Part shown: in pieces, positions 20,933-32,425 of the stretch
How the letters are laid out: every line of letters starts with the position of its first letter
How positions within the stretch are numbered: position 1 is the stretch's first letter
Source: Euclidia mi
Lineage: Eukaryota; Arthropoda; Insecta; Lepidoptera; Erebidae
DNA: 64,000 bases
Reading direction: 5' to 3'
Assembly (NCBI GenBank): GCA_944739405.2
Contig: OX123183.2
Coordinates: 90,224,729-90,288,728 of the forward strand
The notes under the pieces: model-generated
Seen by the model: the letters and a program-made list of their open reading frames with translations, nothing else
Databases searched by the model: none
Told to the model about the DNA's origin: nothing
Program-made: the position numbers and the translations under genes

Positions 20933-21435
20933 AACAATTGTTTAGAATTTTTGTATATAAGTTAAGTTAAATAGAATACAAATGAGCTGCTCAGTTTATG
21001 AAGTAACTATTATAATATTACTGCATAAAACAATTAAAAACAAAAGGCCAGCTGCGATAACAAAAGAGTGAGTGACAGGTCATAAAACTCAACGCAGGTA
21101 GTCGAGACGAATGTAGACGAGAGTAAACCTCATGTGCGCGGAATAAGGTATTATTTGGAAGGCGCGCTAGCGGCTCGCTAAATAGAATGAGTTAAAAATA
21201 TTAACGCCGAGCATAATATAACGTAAACAAGGTGATTAGTACAACAAGTAAAATAGATTCAAGAAACTTCGAACCCGTGAGACGCAGTTGATATTAGTTA
21301 TAACCACTGAGTCAAAACAAAATAAGTTTTTAAAGGTAGAAACATTCGGTAGTACTATAACGACCATTATGGACTGTGGGTGAGCAGAAGTAATTATAAC
21401 AAAAATTTGGCGAGATTTTTGTATGAGATTAATAA

Positions 21436-21966
21436 TTATTGTTTGTAATTAATTAATTTTAAATCTTTAATATGCCATTCGCCAACTGGCTTGCCAGTCA
21501 TATCAGACAATTTGTAAACTAAAGGAGACTTTTTAGCTACAACTTTGCATTTCATAAATTTAAGAGCGAGTTTTTTATTGAAATATTTATCTTTATCGCT
21601 TAAGTAGTAAGTACGTCGCCAAACAATATCGCCGACATTGAATTCGGCCGGTTTACGACAAAGATTATAAGAATTACAATTACGTTGGTGAGCGGCTATC
21701 AAAGCGGCCTGTACCTTTTGGAAGATAGGCGACAAATGGCCGAGGGCCTCCGCATATGTATCACGCGGTTCGAAGACAATATTAGGGTCAGATTTGTTGA
21801 CCACATAGTGTGACCCACAAGTAACCAATTCACGACCAAAGACCAGAAAAGATGGAAAATAGGCAGTTACCTCGTTTAATGCGCAATTTATTGCAAACTG
21901 AACCTTAGGAACAACCAAATCCCAAACGCGCTGATCTCGTTCGATAAAAGTAGAAATAGCCGTCAT
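21436..21966 (-). pseudogene. gypsy integrase, C-terminal part
   Basis: It begins just after the LINE insertion with the last helices of the integrase core (FIERDQRVWDLVVPKVQFAI, FPSFLVFGRELVT) and ends with the DNA-binding module (EFNVGDIVWRRTYYLSDKDK, LVYKLSDMTGKPVGEWHIKD). The frame is intact. The rest of the enzyme is at 23060-23604. Confidence 0.83.
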
Positions 21967-21969
21967 AAT

Positions 21970-22936
21970 CAGACGCTGAACAAGTTGGATCAGATGCCGT
22001 CTCGGCGAAGGGATGGAACCGAGAAAAGCATCCAGGACATCATCTCCTTATTGAAGGTGACCGACCCTGACGACGTGCCTACCTTTGTGGCGAAGGATTT
22101 GCATAAGTTGCCACCCGTCACATTCGACCACGTCGACGTAACCAGGCTGTTGAAGGACATAACATCTCTAAAATCCAGCCTGGCCGAGGTGCAGTCCAAG
22201 TTAGAGAAGTCGGACAGCACCATAAGCGAGCTACGTGCAGAGATAGTCTTGTTACGTAACGCTATTTCTATAAATAGCTCGCCCAACACTAACGTCAACA
22301 CTCAACGCGGGGCCCAAAATGCATCGATCGGCAGTTTGGCGTCAGCGAATTTGCTTGCGTCGCCTGCCGGCGGCAATGCACGCGCCGCGTGTACTGTTGC
22401 TGACCTCGAGTCATCGACACCTGTCAAGGTTGTGACGAATGTGGATGCGACAAAATCTAAAGCTGCTTATGCCAATATTACTGCCAAATGCAAGAAGAAG
22501 GAAAATCGGCAGGAAAATAAAGGGGGTAAACAAGAGCGTCGTGAACACCCCCATCACAAGATCGTGGAACTGAGAGTCCCAGAAAAGGAAACGTGCGACA
22601 AGGACGGTTTCATCAAGGTTGAGAGGAAGAAGAAGCCTACTTGTCGAAATCTTTGTGGTACCGGGTTAGCGGGACCTAGCATGCTGCTGCGTCCCGCAGT
22701 ACCAACTATGAGATCTATGTGTCCCGGCTGCATCACTCTAAAAGGATGAAGAGGTCGTGGAGTACCTACGCACGAAGACCAACTGGACCTTGAGAGTCGA
22801 GAGATTGGAGTTTCGTGTGCCGACTCATCGTCTTGAGACTTTCCTAAAGGAAGAGTTTTGGCCGAAGGGTGTTGTATATCGGCGTTTTCATGGGAGGTTA
22901 CGAAATAACACGCAGCCTAACATGAAAACGGTCTGA
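21970..22936 (+). pseudogene. LINE ORF1 protein with coiled coil and RRM-like end
   Basis: The frame is open from the insertion edge. It reads VAKDLHKLPPVTFDHVDVTR, then a coiled coil (LLKDITSLKSSLAEVQSKLE), a basic Lys-rich stretch, and a conserved block KKPTCRNLCGTGLAGPSMLL. At about 22740 it shifts frame and continues as WTLRVERLEFR, LETFLKEEFWPKGVVYRRFH, ending at a TGA at 22934-22936. The C-terminal part resembles the RRM-like domain found in ORF1 of CR1/L2-group LINEs. Its role would be RNA binding. There is no endonuclease or RT. Confidence 0.72.
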
Positions 22937-23054
22937 ACAACAACACGCGTTTACTTTAATTAATTATTATGAATTTATTGTATATATGTTAGTCTTTAAG
23001 GTATGTATCTATGGGTTTTTCTACCTGACAATAAATGATTGAAAAAAAATGAAA
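21970..23054 (+). mobile_element. ORF1-only LINE inserted in integrase
   Basis: The 1085 bp insert lies between 5 bp ATAAT duplications (21965-21969 and 23055-23059), antisense to the gypsy element. It contains a LINE ORF1 open from its first base (5' truncation), a 3' UTR and an A-rich tail, with no ORF2 between. The C-terminal domain and 3' UTR (tatgttagtct ... ctgacaataaatgatt) match the insert at 36257-36810. Precise removal restores the integrase frame. Confidence 0.82.
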
Positions 23055-23059
23055 ATAAT

Positions 23060-23604
23060 AGTTTTATTATAACGCTCGACGGAGTTTACATGAGGTGTAT
23101 ACAGCGGCGTATAATGAAAATTAGGAATTTTGTATTTAGTTATAATTTTTTTTAATGTCGAACTAATAAATTGTTTACCATTATCGAGAACAATAGTTGA
23201 CGGAATACCAAGGACCAAAAAAACATTTTCTTCTAAAATTTTAGTAATTATTTCAGTAGTAGCTCGTTTAATGGGAAAGAGCATCCAATATTTGGAAAAG
23301 CAACAAGAAACAACAAAAATAATATTATTTAGCCTTCTAGAAGTAGGTAGTGGACCAATTAGATCAATGCTTAACATCTGGAATGGTTTATAGCAAGACT
23401 TAGATCTACCCATATGACCTAAGGTTGAATGGTTTTGATGTTTGTGAGCTATACAAATATCACACGAATTCACAGCCTTAACAACGTCGGAATAGATATT
23501 CGACCAGTAATAATTTAATGCCAAGTGCTTGTAGGTTTTAAATATACCTAGGTGACCAGCCGTAGGCAGCGAATGGTTCTCAGCAATAATATTAGATCTT
23601 TGTT
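23060..23604 (-). pseudogene. gypsy integrase, zinc finger and catalytic core
   Basis: The N-terminal HHCC finger is spread over NHSLPTAGH and CDIC. The core shows the DDE triad: Asp in LSIDLIGPLP, Asp in IVLDNGKQF and Glu in NSVERYNKT. The coding sequence then meets the LINE insertion, which follows the conserved Glu by a few residues; the C-terminal part is at 21436-21966. A frameshift near 23604 separates it from RNase H. Confidence 0.84.
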
Positions 23605-24551
23605 CAGACAGAATAACCTCTTTCCATTGAAAATCTCGGATTTAGACACTTTTTAAAACGATATAATTTATTATTAATAATTTGGTAGTCCACGAAAGAT
23701 GTGGGATTGTTTAGACAACCTTTATAAATGTTTAGATACCACGAGTCGTTAGTAGACATTGGGAATGTTAGGTTAAAATTAGGAGTAATGTCATTATCAT
23801 TGATAATGGCTGCAACGGGAACAGAACGAGACAGGGGGTCGGGCAATATGTTGTCTGAACCACGACGATGTCGAATCTCGAAATTGTACGACGAAAGACG
23901 AACACCCCATCTGGCCAAACGACCAGTAGGATTATTAAGTTTTAGAAACCATTTGAGCGCAGCGTGATCAGTGTAAACAATAAACTTTTTACCGTTATCG
24001 ACATAACAACGCCAGTGCTCGATGGCAGATAACACAGCGAGCGCCTCGCGCTCAGTAGCGCTGTAATTCTTTTCTGCATCAGACAGAGACTTACTGAAGT
24101 AGGCTATGATTTTTTCTTCGCCCTTCAAAACCTGGCAGAGGACAGCGCCTACGCCGTAGTCGCTGGCGTCAGTGTGTATTCCAAAAGGTTCGGAGTTGTC
24201 CGGACAAGATAAAATAGAAGGAGAGGACAAGCAGTCTTTCAATTTGATAAAAGCCTGGTCCGCCTCTTTAGACCAACAAAAAGGGGGAGCCTTTTTACCT
24301 TGAGAGGTTAATTTGTTTAGAGGTGACGATATACGACTAAAATTTGGAATAAATCGCCTATACCATGAAGCTACGCCCAGGAAACGACGTAATTCCTTAT
24401 TATTAGAAGGGGTAGGGTAATTAATTACGCCATCAATTTTATCAGGATCCGCATGGAGACCTTGCGAATCGACAACGTAACCTAAGTATTTTATTTTATC
24501 ACGAAAAAATTTACACTTATCTAAGTTTATAGTGAGATTTGCCATTTTCAA
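23604..24551 (-). pseudogene. gypsy pol, RT thumb and RNase H
   Basis: The 315-residue frame begins with the RT connection (LTINLDKCKFFRDKIKYLGY). RNase H carries its acidic residues: FGIHTDASDYGVGAVL, the Glu in YSATEREALAVL, FIVYTDHAALKWF, and GSDNILPDPLSR. It is intact apart from the frameshift at its end. Confidence 0.86.
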
Positions 24552-25311
24552 TTTTTCGAAAATACGTAATAAAAGCGTAATATGTTCTTCAAACGTTGAC
24601 GATATACTTACAATGTCGTCGATAAATCAAAAGACCTTATTTTCAAATTCAGGACCGTAAAACAAAGTGTCGACTAAACATTGTTGAGTTGCAGGTGCGT
24701 GTGTAAGACCAAACGCCATCCTTTTAAAATGAAACGTGCCACGAGTAGGTACATAGAAAGCGGTATTGAAACGATCCTCCTCTTTAATTAATGTCTGCTA
24801 AAAACATTTAGACATATCTAAACTAGATAGGTATTTAGCATCTCTCAAGTTATCTAGAATTTCCGAAATCTAGGGCAAATTATAAGCATCTTTTCATCAT
24901 TTCATCTTTGCAAAATCTTAGTTCGCCGTTCTTTTTAGGGGTTAGATTAACAGGGTTAGACCAAGGAATCTCAGAGGGTTCTACGACATCTTCCTTCAAC
25001 ATTTCGTCAAGTTGTTGTATCAAAATGCGTTGTTTATCGGGAGACATACGATAATAACGCTAACGAATAGGTGGGCTATCGCCTGTGTCAATAGAGTGAG
25101 TAATGAGAGTTGTACAACCAAGACCCCGCTTTTTATAAGAAATATCGGAAAATTTAGAAATAATGTTATCAGCGGCAGCTCTCTGTTCAATAGATAAATT
25201 ATTATAAGACACAAGGTGCGGTGAGTCATCGGTCCGCAGCTCTGTAACTTGTGAATCAGTTTCATCCAATAACAACACCGACTCTAAATAGTTAGGAAAT
25301 AAATTAAAAAT
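24552..25311 (-). pseudogene. gypsy reverse transcriptase, degraded
   Basis: Between protease and RNase H the minus strand shows fragments of a polymerase in several frames: YRMSPDKQR-like and LDEMLKEDVVEPSEIPWSNP near 25060-24970, a palm motif, and a catalytic motif FIDDIV near 24615 preceded by a stop. Multiple stops make it non-functional. Confidence 0.65.
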
Positions 25312-25830
25312 TCACCAAAAATCCATACCGAGAATTAAACTATTTTTAATCCCTGGCACTACATGAAAATTTAGGGAAACTGTTTTATTTTGAAATTCAA
25401 TAGGAAGAGAGATAGACCCTAAAGAACACAATTTTTCACCACCAGCAGTGACCAAACTCAAGGGCTGAGAACAATCCAACTGATACTCATTATTTAAAAA
25501 GAAATTATGAGAATTGTTACCCAAGATTGTAACACATGAGCCAGAATCCAACAGGCCGACTACAGGTTTACCATTTACTATAACAGAAATATAGGGCGAG
25601 TATTCTATATTAGAATTACGGATTGATGATAGACTATAACAATGAAAAATTCTTTTTAGATAATTTAACCAATTATTCCACTCAGTTTTATTGAATTTTG
25701 ATTTACTTATTCCCCAATCCTCGCTTATTAGTTTTGGTTTATTAGCTTTTGGATTACATTTAGGACAATCAGACACACGAAAACCTCTTAGACCGCATTT
25801 AAAACAAATAAAAAATGTGGTTGGCAACAA
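25312..25830 (-). pseudogene. gypsy gag zinc knuckle and aspartic protease
   Basis: The start holds a cysteine-rich knuckle (CFKCGLRGFRVSDCPKC), with a second Cys cluster just upstream in another frame. The protease follows, with active site GLLDSGS, then VTAGGEKLCSLGS and IPGIKNSLILGMDFW-like sequence at the end. Retropepsin would process Gag-Pol. It stops at 25312, just after the LGMDFW motif. Confidence 0.78.
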
Positions 25831-27043
25831 TTATATAAACTATGAGAATTCAATCGACACCTGGGGCAGAACCGGTTGTCGTTTTTATTAGTGGTGGGTA
25901 GATTGATAGCGTTTATTTGTTGTTGAGCGTTAAAGTTTTTATTTATTTATTTTATTTATTTATTTTTATTAGAATAATTATAATAATTTTTTGGTTTGCT
26001 ATTAGAAAAATTAGGCTTTTGAGGTTGGTGAGCAAACTCAGGCAACAAGGTATTTAGTGTGGCTTTGGAAGATTCCCGATGGTCTTTAGTTCGTTTATGA
26101 AAGGTCTCAAATTCACGACAGACACTAACAAGACTAGGGATATCGGCCACCTTAGCCGTTAAAATAGTTTGATTGTATTAGATATTTTGTGGCGTAATGT
26201 CCTGCCATGTGGCAGGACATTACGCAACAAAATATCTAATTTTTCAGACTCACTAATAGGCACATCAAGACGAGAAAACATACCCTGCATTTTAGCAACA
26301 AAAAGTGTTATTTTTCGTCGTCAGCTTGAAGGCGAAACCTAATTTCGTTTAAAATTTTAAAATCATAGCCAGTTGGACTAAAATCACGCTTCAAAAGACA
26401 ACACAATTTACTCCAACTAGAAATCTGTTCTTTGAGCGAACGATACCAGAACAATGCATCGCCCGTAAATATCTCAAAAGCGAATAGTAACATTTTATTT
26501 TCGGGAATACACCTAGCCTGCATAAATTCATTAATTCTTTCACTGAACCCGCGAACACAAGAATTGCCATTATATTTAAATTAAGCGAGTTCGGAAAATA
26601 ATTTACGGTCATATTAAAAGTCGTCAGAAACCACGGGGTAGATACAGAGCAGTCCTTTTGTACCACTCGCGAAGTTAGTAAGTAGTAGAAGAAACTATCT
26701 CAGCCGAGTCGGTATCAGAAAGGCGGTCCAGATCCAGTCTATTCAATCTAAAATAAATATGGTTGAGAATAGATTCTATGCACTATTAGAGGTTTTGGTC
26801 GTATTGTGATCTAAGCAGAGAAATATTATTCGTAGCCCTAATTAAGGAGTTCCGGATAGCCGAAATTTCCTCTTCGGGGTCCAAATCCGAATCTAATATG
26901 GTTTCAGAGGGAAATTGGGACGCTAGTGTCGCTATTTGCTGACGTAAATCGGCTACCGAGCCTGACTTGTCGCCGCCATGAATAATCAGTTCATAAACCA
27001 GCTCCGATTTTACCAAATGATTGAAGTCAATTTTAAAAGACAT
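25831..27043 (-). pseudogene. gypsy gag, broken
   Basis: The N-terminus (26786-27043, MSFKIDFNHLVKSELVYELI ...) is followed by capsid-type fragments in different frames: FAFEIFTGDALFWYRSLKEQ, FRLQADDEK, and VADIPSLVSVCREFE. At least three frameshifts or stops are present, including a 31 bp inverted duplication at 26177-26240. The arrangement (capsid, then Asn/Lys-rich linker, then knuckles) is that of a Ty3/gypsy gag. Confidence 0.7.
26177..26240. repeat. 64 bp near-perfect palindrome in gag
   Basis: Arms 26177-26207 and 26210-26240 are reverse complements at 30 of 31 positions around a 2-base loop. On the minus strand the first arm is normal gag coding sequence and the second is its inverted copy, which breaks the frame. 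This looks like a template-switch or repair-generated inverted duplication. Confidence 0.85.
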
Positions 27044-27506
27044 GGCTAAGTTACGTTGAAAAAGATTAAGTCTCGTTAAAAGAAAAACTTAACAGCACCA
27101 AAAATCACTCACAGAGGGGTTACACTTATAATATATCAATAAAATAAAAGGATGTTTACAGTGGGTCATTTAAAAGAAAAATATAAGTAGCAAGTAAACC
27201 AGTTACGTTCGCAATGCGTAAGAATACACACATAAAAAATATAATTGTACAATTACAAATGAATTCCCAAAACCGTTACTTAGTCTAAGGAATTTGGGTT
27301 AGAAAAGAAGTTAAGAAGTACATAAGACGTGGCGGAAGCCTTTAGTCGACTATATTGCCTAATTTATGTAAGCTTTAAAAACAATTTTAAAACTATAAAA
27401 CGAACGACTTACCGACTCTGAACACACTTACACACAGAAACACAGAAAAAGGAAGCAACCAGAAGCCAAGTCAGATGCCTGAACCCTTAAAATTGTTTGG
27501 TGCCAG

Positions 27507-27842
27507 TGTAAAGTTTATTCGTGTGTAGAGAGAGATATATATATATATAGAGAGATAAATTAGATACGTATATTGTTCGTTAGAAAATATATTAGCTAGA
27601 AAGCGTTACACAGAATAACCCGGTAGATAGTAGATTAAGAGCTAAGACTAAGACTCAGGGCAGGGTAGGCAGGCAGGCTGACGAGGCTTCGGTGCTCCAG
27701 CAGAGAGAGAGGCACTTATCTTCAGCGGCGTCGAGGGTCCGAAAAAAAAGATAGCTGTCGCGCCGCCGTATTTATGTGCCGCTGGGGAGCGAGGCGGCCA
27801 GCCAGGAGTAGTGGGAGGCAGCGCGACGACTACCACGTCACA
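27507..27842 (-). repeat. 5' LTR of the second gypsy element
   Basis: The 336 bp begins TGTGACGTGG and ends TTTACA on the minus strand. A TATA-like stretch (CACATAAATAC) and runs of (TA)n/(GA)n lie inside. A probable primer-binding site TGGCACCAAAC follows one base after the LTR. Confidence 0.75.
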
Positions 27843-30143
27843 AGGCCTATCTTGTCCAGATCGACAGCTGAGAAGCTAATAAGTAGTTTTGTAATTTAGT
27901 ACGGTCGAGTGGGAAATACATATAGATTAGAGAACGCGTATATTGAGTTTCTGTTATTATTTATGTCGGTCCAAATTTGAGGTGCACTTAAGAGGTTTAG
28001 GTATTTATGTACTAAACAGACTTACACTATTTAGTGATAAACAACATTACTTATAGATTATAACATTATGCTTATTTATTTTTGAGTTGTGTAAGGCAAT
28101 GTACGGTAATTACCTAGGTACATGAATAATTATGATCTTCATCACTTTTTAATCTATTGAAGCTTTTTTTATGAAACGTTATGCTAATAGTTATCCCTCT
28201 TAGGAGGTTTCATCATTTTAATGTCATAAAATTTATAGTTAAAATCGAGCTAACGTCATAAAGACAGTTAAGGATTATAGGAATATAAGCTGGGCTACTC
28301 ACTTAGCTAACGAGCATATTCACATTTTGACTTTTACGATACGTTTCATTACACACGCTGACATTTATATAAATATAATAAATGGCTACATGCTCTAAGT
28401 CTAAAGAAATTGCACGATTTCACGGCTTAAATTTTGGTCCACAATTTTTTAAGTCGTAATAATCATAGGCATGGCTGTAAATATTTAATACTAAAGATAG
28501 ATAATCTTAATCTTGCTAATCCTAGACTCCTAAGTGTCAGATACCCTGTGGTATCTGACGCTTATGATTAAGAATGAATGAGCGTATTATACGAAGTTTA
28601 GAAGTACTGACTGAGGTTATACCGGCCCATAGGCCTGGAATTAATTCACACCCATGAAAAGTAGTTAGTAGTAATCAAAATATCAGGAATATTTTTGACT
28701 TTTATTATATTTCTGCGCATTTCTTTAGAACATACAGAATTTTCACATATAGAATAATTCTTGTATCACTCTATGGAGATGAAAGTGTCGAAGTCGAAGA
28801 TTAACAGAACTGAAATTCTAGTAGGCACCACAAATGTCTTTTGGTAGCATTTTTACCTTTTCCTATATTTCTTCAGCACTGTAACTTCTTGAAACGATGT
28901 GTCTTTCACTTTTGCCTTCACTTAGTTTATATAATAATGATAGATATGTCATGTTCTTTACGTATTCACACTACTTTCCTTCCATCATTGTATTCATACC
29001 ACCGGGAAGAAAGGCATGTTACTCGAATATTAGTCACCGTTAACGACTTGACATTCGAGGTTTACGGTAGCTCGTCCTATATTCACCCGCTCACTCATAT
29101 GACCTTGAATGCAAGGTCACGTTCATGTCGCCAATAAAACTGAGGCAGTAGTTAAAATTTTATTTAGCTTGAATTGTTTTATTTGACGAAATTTGGGTTG
29201 GTACTTGAGAATAGTTATAGCGCAATTGTAACCTTTTTGCATGAAAAATATAAAATGAAGGCAATGTGGTCGAAATGATTTGTTGTTTTGAAAAATATCG
29301 AATAAAAGTAAAATCAATTAAAAATATTATATATTGAATTTAAATAAATAAAAACAGCGACATATCAAATTTAATTTGCATCAGTTGGGTCATAAACCTA
29401 CTTGAAAGGTAAGTTTCATGATTGTGAAATAAGTGAATAAATAATTGTACTTTGACTATTTATTTCCATTCCATTCTATAGATAACGAGTAATTAGACAT
29501 GCATTTTTTTTGGTCTATGCTACTCAGAAACTGGTCGCTGGTCGATGCTGAAAGATAAGGACAACACAACTTAAAAAAAACCGTTTCCGCAATTTTGAAA
29601 TCATAATTATTAGACAGCTCTCGATAGAATATTTAATCTAGGTGTTGATGTGATATTATTGAGGGAGCATGTAGATTCTTACATCTCAATTGTCTAACGA
29701 AGCAATCAAAGTTTCTATTCGAATAACTTTAGGTAAACGACCATTCCAATCTCCTACACCCGTGTCCCAAATACACTTTAAATGTAGTCACAATGTAAGT
29801 ATGAACCGTGTACACGGTGGCTGCCGTGGTGGCTGTAAATGACGTGTCATTATTAGTACCGGTACAATGTCCACAAATGACCGTAGTACGGCACAGTTTA
29901 TGGTGCACTCAGCACGCAAATTCGAAAGCTCAGCATCGCGCAGTGAAGCACGTCGTATTCAAACAGACGCCTCAAATACTTCGCGTTGTCAGCGTACAAT
30001 TTCAACAAAGGGCACAGTCACACTATGTATATGGTTCGTAGCCAATTGTAGTTTCATTTACTTTGGACTGTTGAGTGCTTAGTGCCCTACTTGCGTTTTG
30101 TTACGAGTAGTTGAGTATACCTATAACGTCCATGTGGTGACGG
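27843..30143. other. unassigned AT-rich stretch
   Basis: About 2.3 kb holds no recognisable gene. Small frames near 28841 and 29808 have no domain I recognise. A hairpin lies at 28531-28564 (arms taagtgtcagatacc and ggtatctgacgctta, one mismatch, 4-base loop). This could be older host sequence. Confidence 0.45.
28531..28564. repeat. 34 bp hairpin
   Basis: Fifteen-base arms with one mismatch flank a 4-base loop; outer sequence (cttaatc, gattaag) adds weak pairing. No family recognised. Confidence 0.65.
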
Positions 30144-30365
30144 ATTAAGAATACGGGATGTCACCACCCCATATCATCCCATGGGTATCGTAAGAGCCGA
30201 CAGAGGGAGCATAGTATGCAGAGAACAGCACTGTAAGAGAAAGAAAACTTGATACAAATCCTATACCAACCCTATTGGCCAGCGTGGTATAGTAGGCCAA
30301 TTCCTCCTTTCAAAGGAGAGGCCTAGTCCAGCAGTGGACTGTTAAAAACTGATGATGATGATGAT
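30144..30365 (+). mobile_element. dispersed SINE-like repeat with (GAT)n tail
   Basis: About 220 bp starts attaagaatacgg, contains tgtcaccaccccatatcatc and cagcgtggtatagtaggcc, and ends agtccagcagtggactgtt before a gatgatgatgat tail. A near-identical copy in the same orientation lies at 41059-41276. The 5' half also occurs, joined to a different 3' half, at 36087. It has no coding capacity. Confidence 0.75.
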
Positions 30366-30411
30366 AACGTACTTTGCAGTTATGTTAAATTCTGTATGAT
30401 TATATTTGCTT

Positions 30412-30485
30412 CACGGATGGCGTAGTGGCAATGTAACAGGAGTTGTCGTCTGACCCTACGGCGAGTATTGTGAGTTAAACCCCTC
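30412..30485 (+). repeat. decayed tRNA-like SINE head
   Basis: An A-box-like GGATGGCGTAGTGG at 30416-30429 is followed about 45 bases later by GAGTTAAACCCC, a poor B box. It matches the heads at 8412-8650 and 62550-62780 in plan but is degraded. Confidence 0.4.
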
Positions 30486-31469
30486 ACGTGATAAGACTAG
30501 GCATAATCAACAAAGTAGTTATTATTTAGAGTCTCAGTGTCCTTTGAGTCAGCGATAATTGGTATTGGGATCAATCCCAACCGTCATTCAAAAAGTACTA
30601 ACATCTCTCGTAGCAGTGTCACACGACAAGCCGGCTGCTTCAATCACTACGCCATATGTGAAAAACTACTAGTAGAAAACTATCAACTCGATTCTTATTA
30701 CTGGAAGAAACAAACACAAGTTCGCTTTTACCATATTCAGACTAAATGAAAAGTTTGGCATGACTTGGAAATGATAAATGAGTAAGTATAAATGTAAAGT
30801 TTGTAAGTTTCGATTTTCCATGTTTGTAACTCAATTACGCAAAACGGATGCAATTATTTGGTTGTCTAGCATAAAGATAGTTTATTACCTTAAATAAAAT
30901 AATATGGAGTACTACCACACTTTACGAGAGTTTTCATCTACATACTATACTGAAGCTGCGGGAAAAACAAGTATTACGTGAAATAATTAAATTACATAAT
31001 AATTTATGTTGTGCTATTTATTCACATTCTTTTAAATTTTCTCACTATCTATAGTCTATCTGGAATCGCTAGATGACGCTCTTACAGCTAACATCTAAAG
31101 AATCTCTCCGTGGTATCTAAATAATAAAAAAAATTGTAAAAGTTGTTCAAGTGATATAAGAATTATACTAAAAGTTACTTAAGCTACAAAACACTAGTGC
31201 AAGTGTTATCTACCGGAAATACCATAGGACAACAGTGTAAATTGACAATAAACAAAAGTCCCTAGTAGTTGTTACTTTAAAAACGAATAATCTATAAACA
31301 GTGTTTTTTGTGATATAACAGTGCTCAAATACAATACTTATTCGTACCAACATGCGTCACAAGTCACCAATGTTCAAATTAAGTGAGTAATTCTGACCCA
31401 AAAGTGATTTGACTTAGAACATTTCGTCGTTATCATTCAAATTACGCGAAGTCATTGCAAAAACATCAA

Positions 31470-31843
31470 CAAAATCCATAGTAAAACCTTTACATAAGAA
31501 GGGAGATAAGACGGATATGAATAACTACAGACCGATAACTTTAATTCCTATATTGGCTAAAATATTTGAAAAATTCATGTACAACAAAATAGAGAAATTT
31601 ATATCCAATTGTAACATCCTAAAGAGTGAACAATTTGGGTTTAAAAACAAAGCGCCACATCATTAGCATGCTTCTCTCTACTCAAACAAATCACAGAAGC
31701 CATAAATGACAAAGCTATGTTAGCATGTGTATTCCTTGATATGACGAAGGCTTTTGACTTTGTTCATCATGATACACTAATGTCAAAATTACATAACTAT
31801 GGACTGCGGGGTAACTCTTATAACTGGGTCAAAAGCTACTTAA
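31470..31843 (+). pseudogene. LINE RT, fingers and palm motif A
   Basis: Reads VKPLHKKGDKTDMNNYRP, ITLIPILAKIFEKFMYNKI, SEQFGFKN, then after a 1-base frameshift near 31653 SLACFSLLKQI and FLDMTKAFDFVHHDTL (motif A with its Asp), and NWVKSYL up to the TTAA site. Confidence 0.83.
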
Positions 31844-32339
31844 GGCGCTGTCCTAAGCGACTGTTTTGGTAAATGAGGGGGTGAAGCAGGGGAGGTGAAG
31901 GGAGCTTAGCTCCGTCTACTGCGGGGCGCCCCCCTTCATTCTCGTCGCGTGCGGCCGTATTCTGGCGACATCCGTATTCCAATATTTCAAAATCGCAAGC
32001 AAAACGTTTTAGCATATTGAATTGAGATACTGATATTAAAATTTATATTACATACATCAATCTGTTTGTACAATATAGGCATAGCGCAATTTTTGTTCTC
32101 AGTGCAGCCATGAGCAAAACTGGTTTACATTAGACGTTATAGGTATTAAATGTTGCCGAAAGTAGGTAAATACCTACGTGCCGTAAGATGATAAAAATAA
32201 TTAAGTCACTTCCATGTATGGAGAGGCCATTATTATGTTTTTTTTTGTTTTTGTATAAAAATAGTGAAGCAGTTCATATAATACCTACATCTAATTACAT
32301 TCCTGCCAGTTTGCAAATCTGTTTTGCAATAAATTGGCT

Positions 32340-32425
32340 GTGACATACGGGCGGACAGACAGACAGACATTGCGAATCTATAAGGGTTCCGTTTTAACAA
32401 TTTTTGGCTACGGTACCCTAAAAAA
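32340..32425 (+). repeat. fragment of the (CAGA)n dispersed repeat
   Basis: ggacagacagacagac followed by ggttccgttttaac and ctacggtaccctaaaaaa is the 3' end of the family seen more fully at 44975-45505. Confidence 0.5.

Larger units (their letters stand above)
20451..27842 (-). mobile_element. second Ty3/gypsy retrotransposon, with nested LINE
   Basis: On the minus strand: full LTR (27507-27842), gag, zinc knuckle, protease, RT, RNase H, integrase, a short 3' region, polypurine tract and a truncated LTR (20451-20554). The two LTRs match over about 104 bases with about six differences. Integrase is interrupted by an ORF1-only LINE (21970-23054) in the opposite orientation. Gag and RT carry several stops and frameshifts, so the copy is old and inactive. 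I do not assign the clade. Confidence 0.83.

Noticed and set aside
20451..27842. LTR pair as two unrelated SINE insertions
   Set aside because: TGT start, polypurine tract before one copy and primer-binding site after the other fit LTRs of the element between them.
29808..30082. two overlapping small ORFs as a host gene
   Set aside because: No recognisable domain, no conserved motif and no supporting signals.
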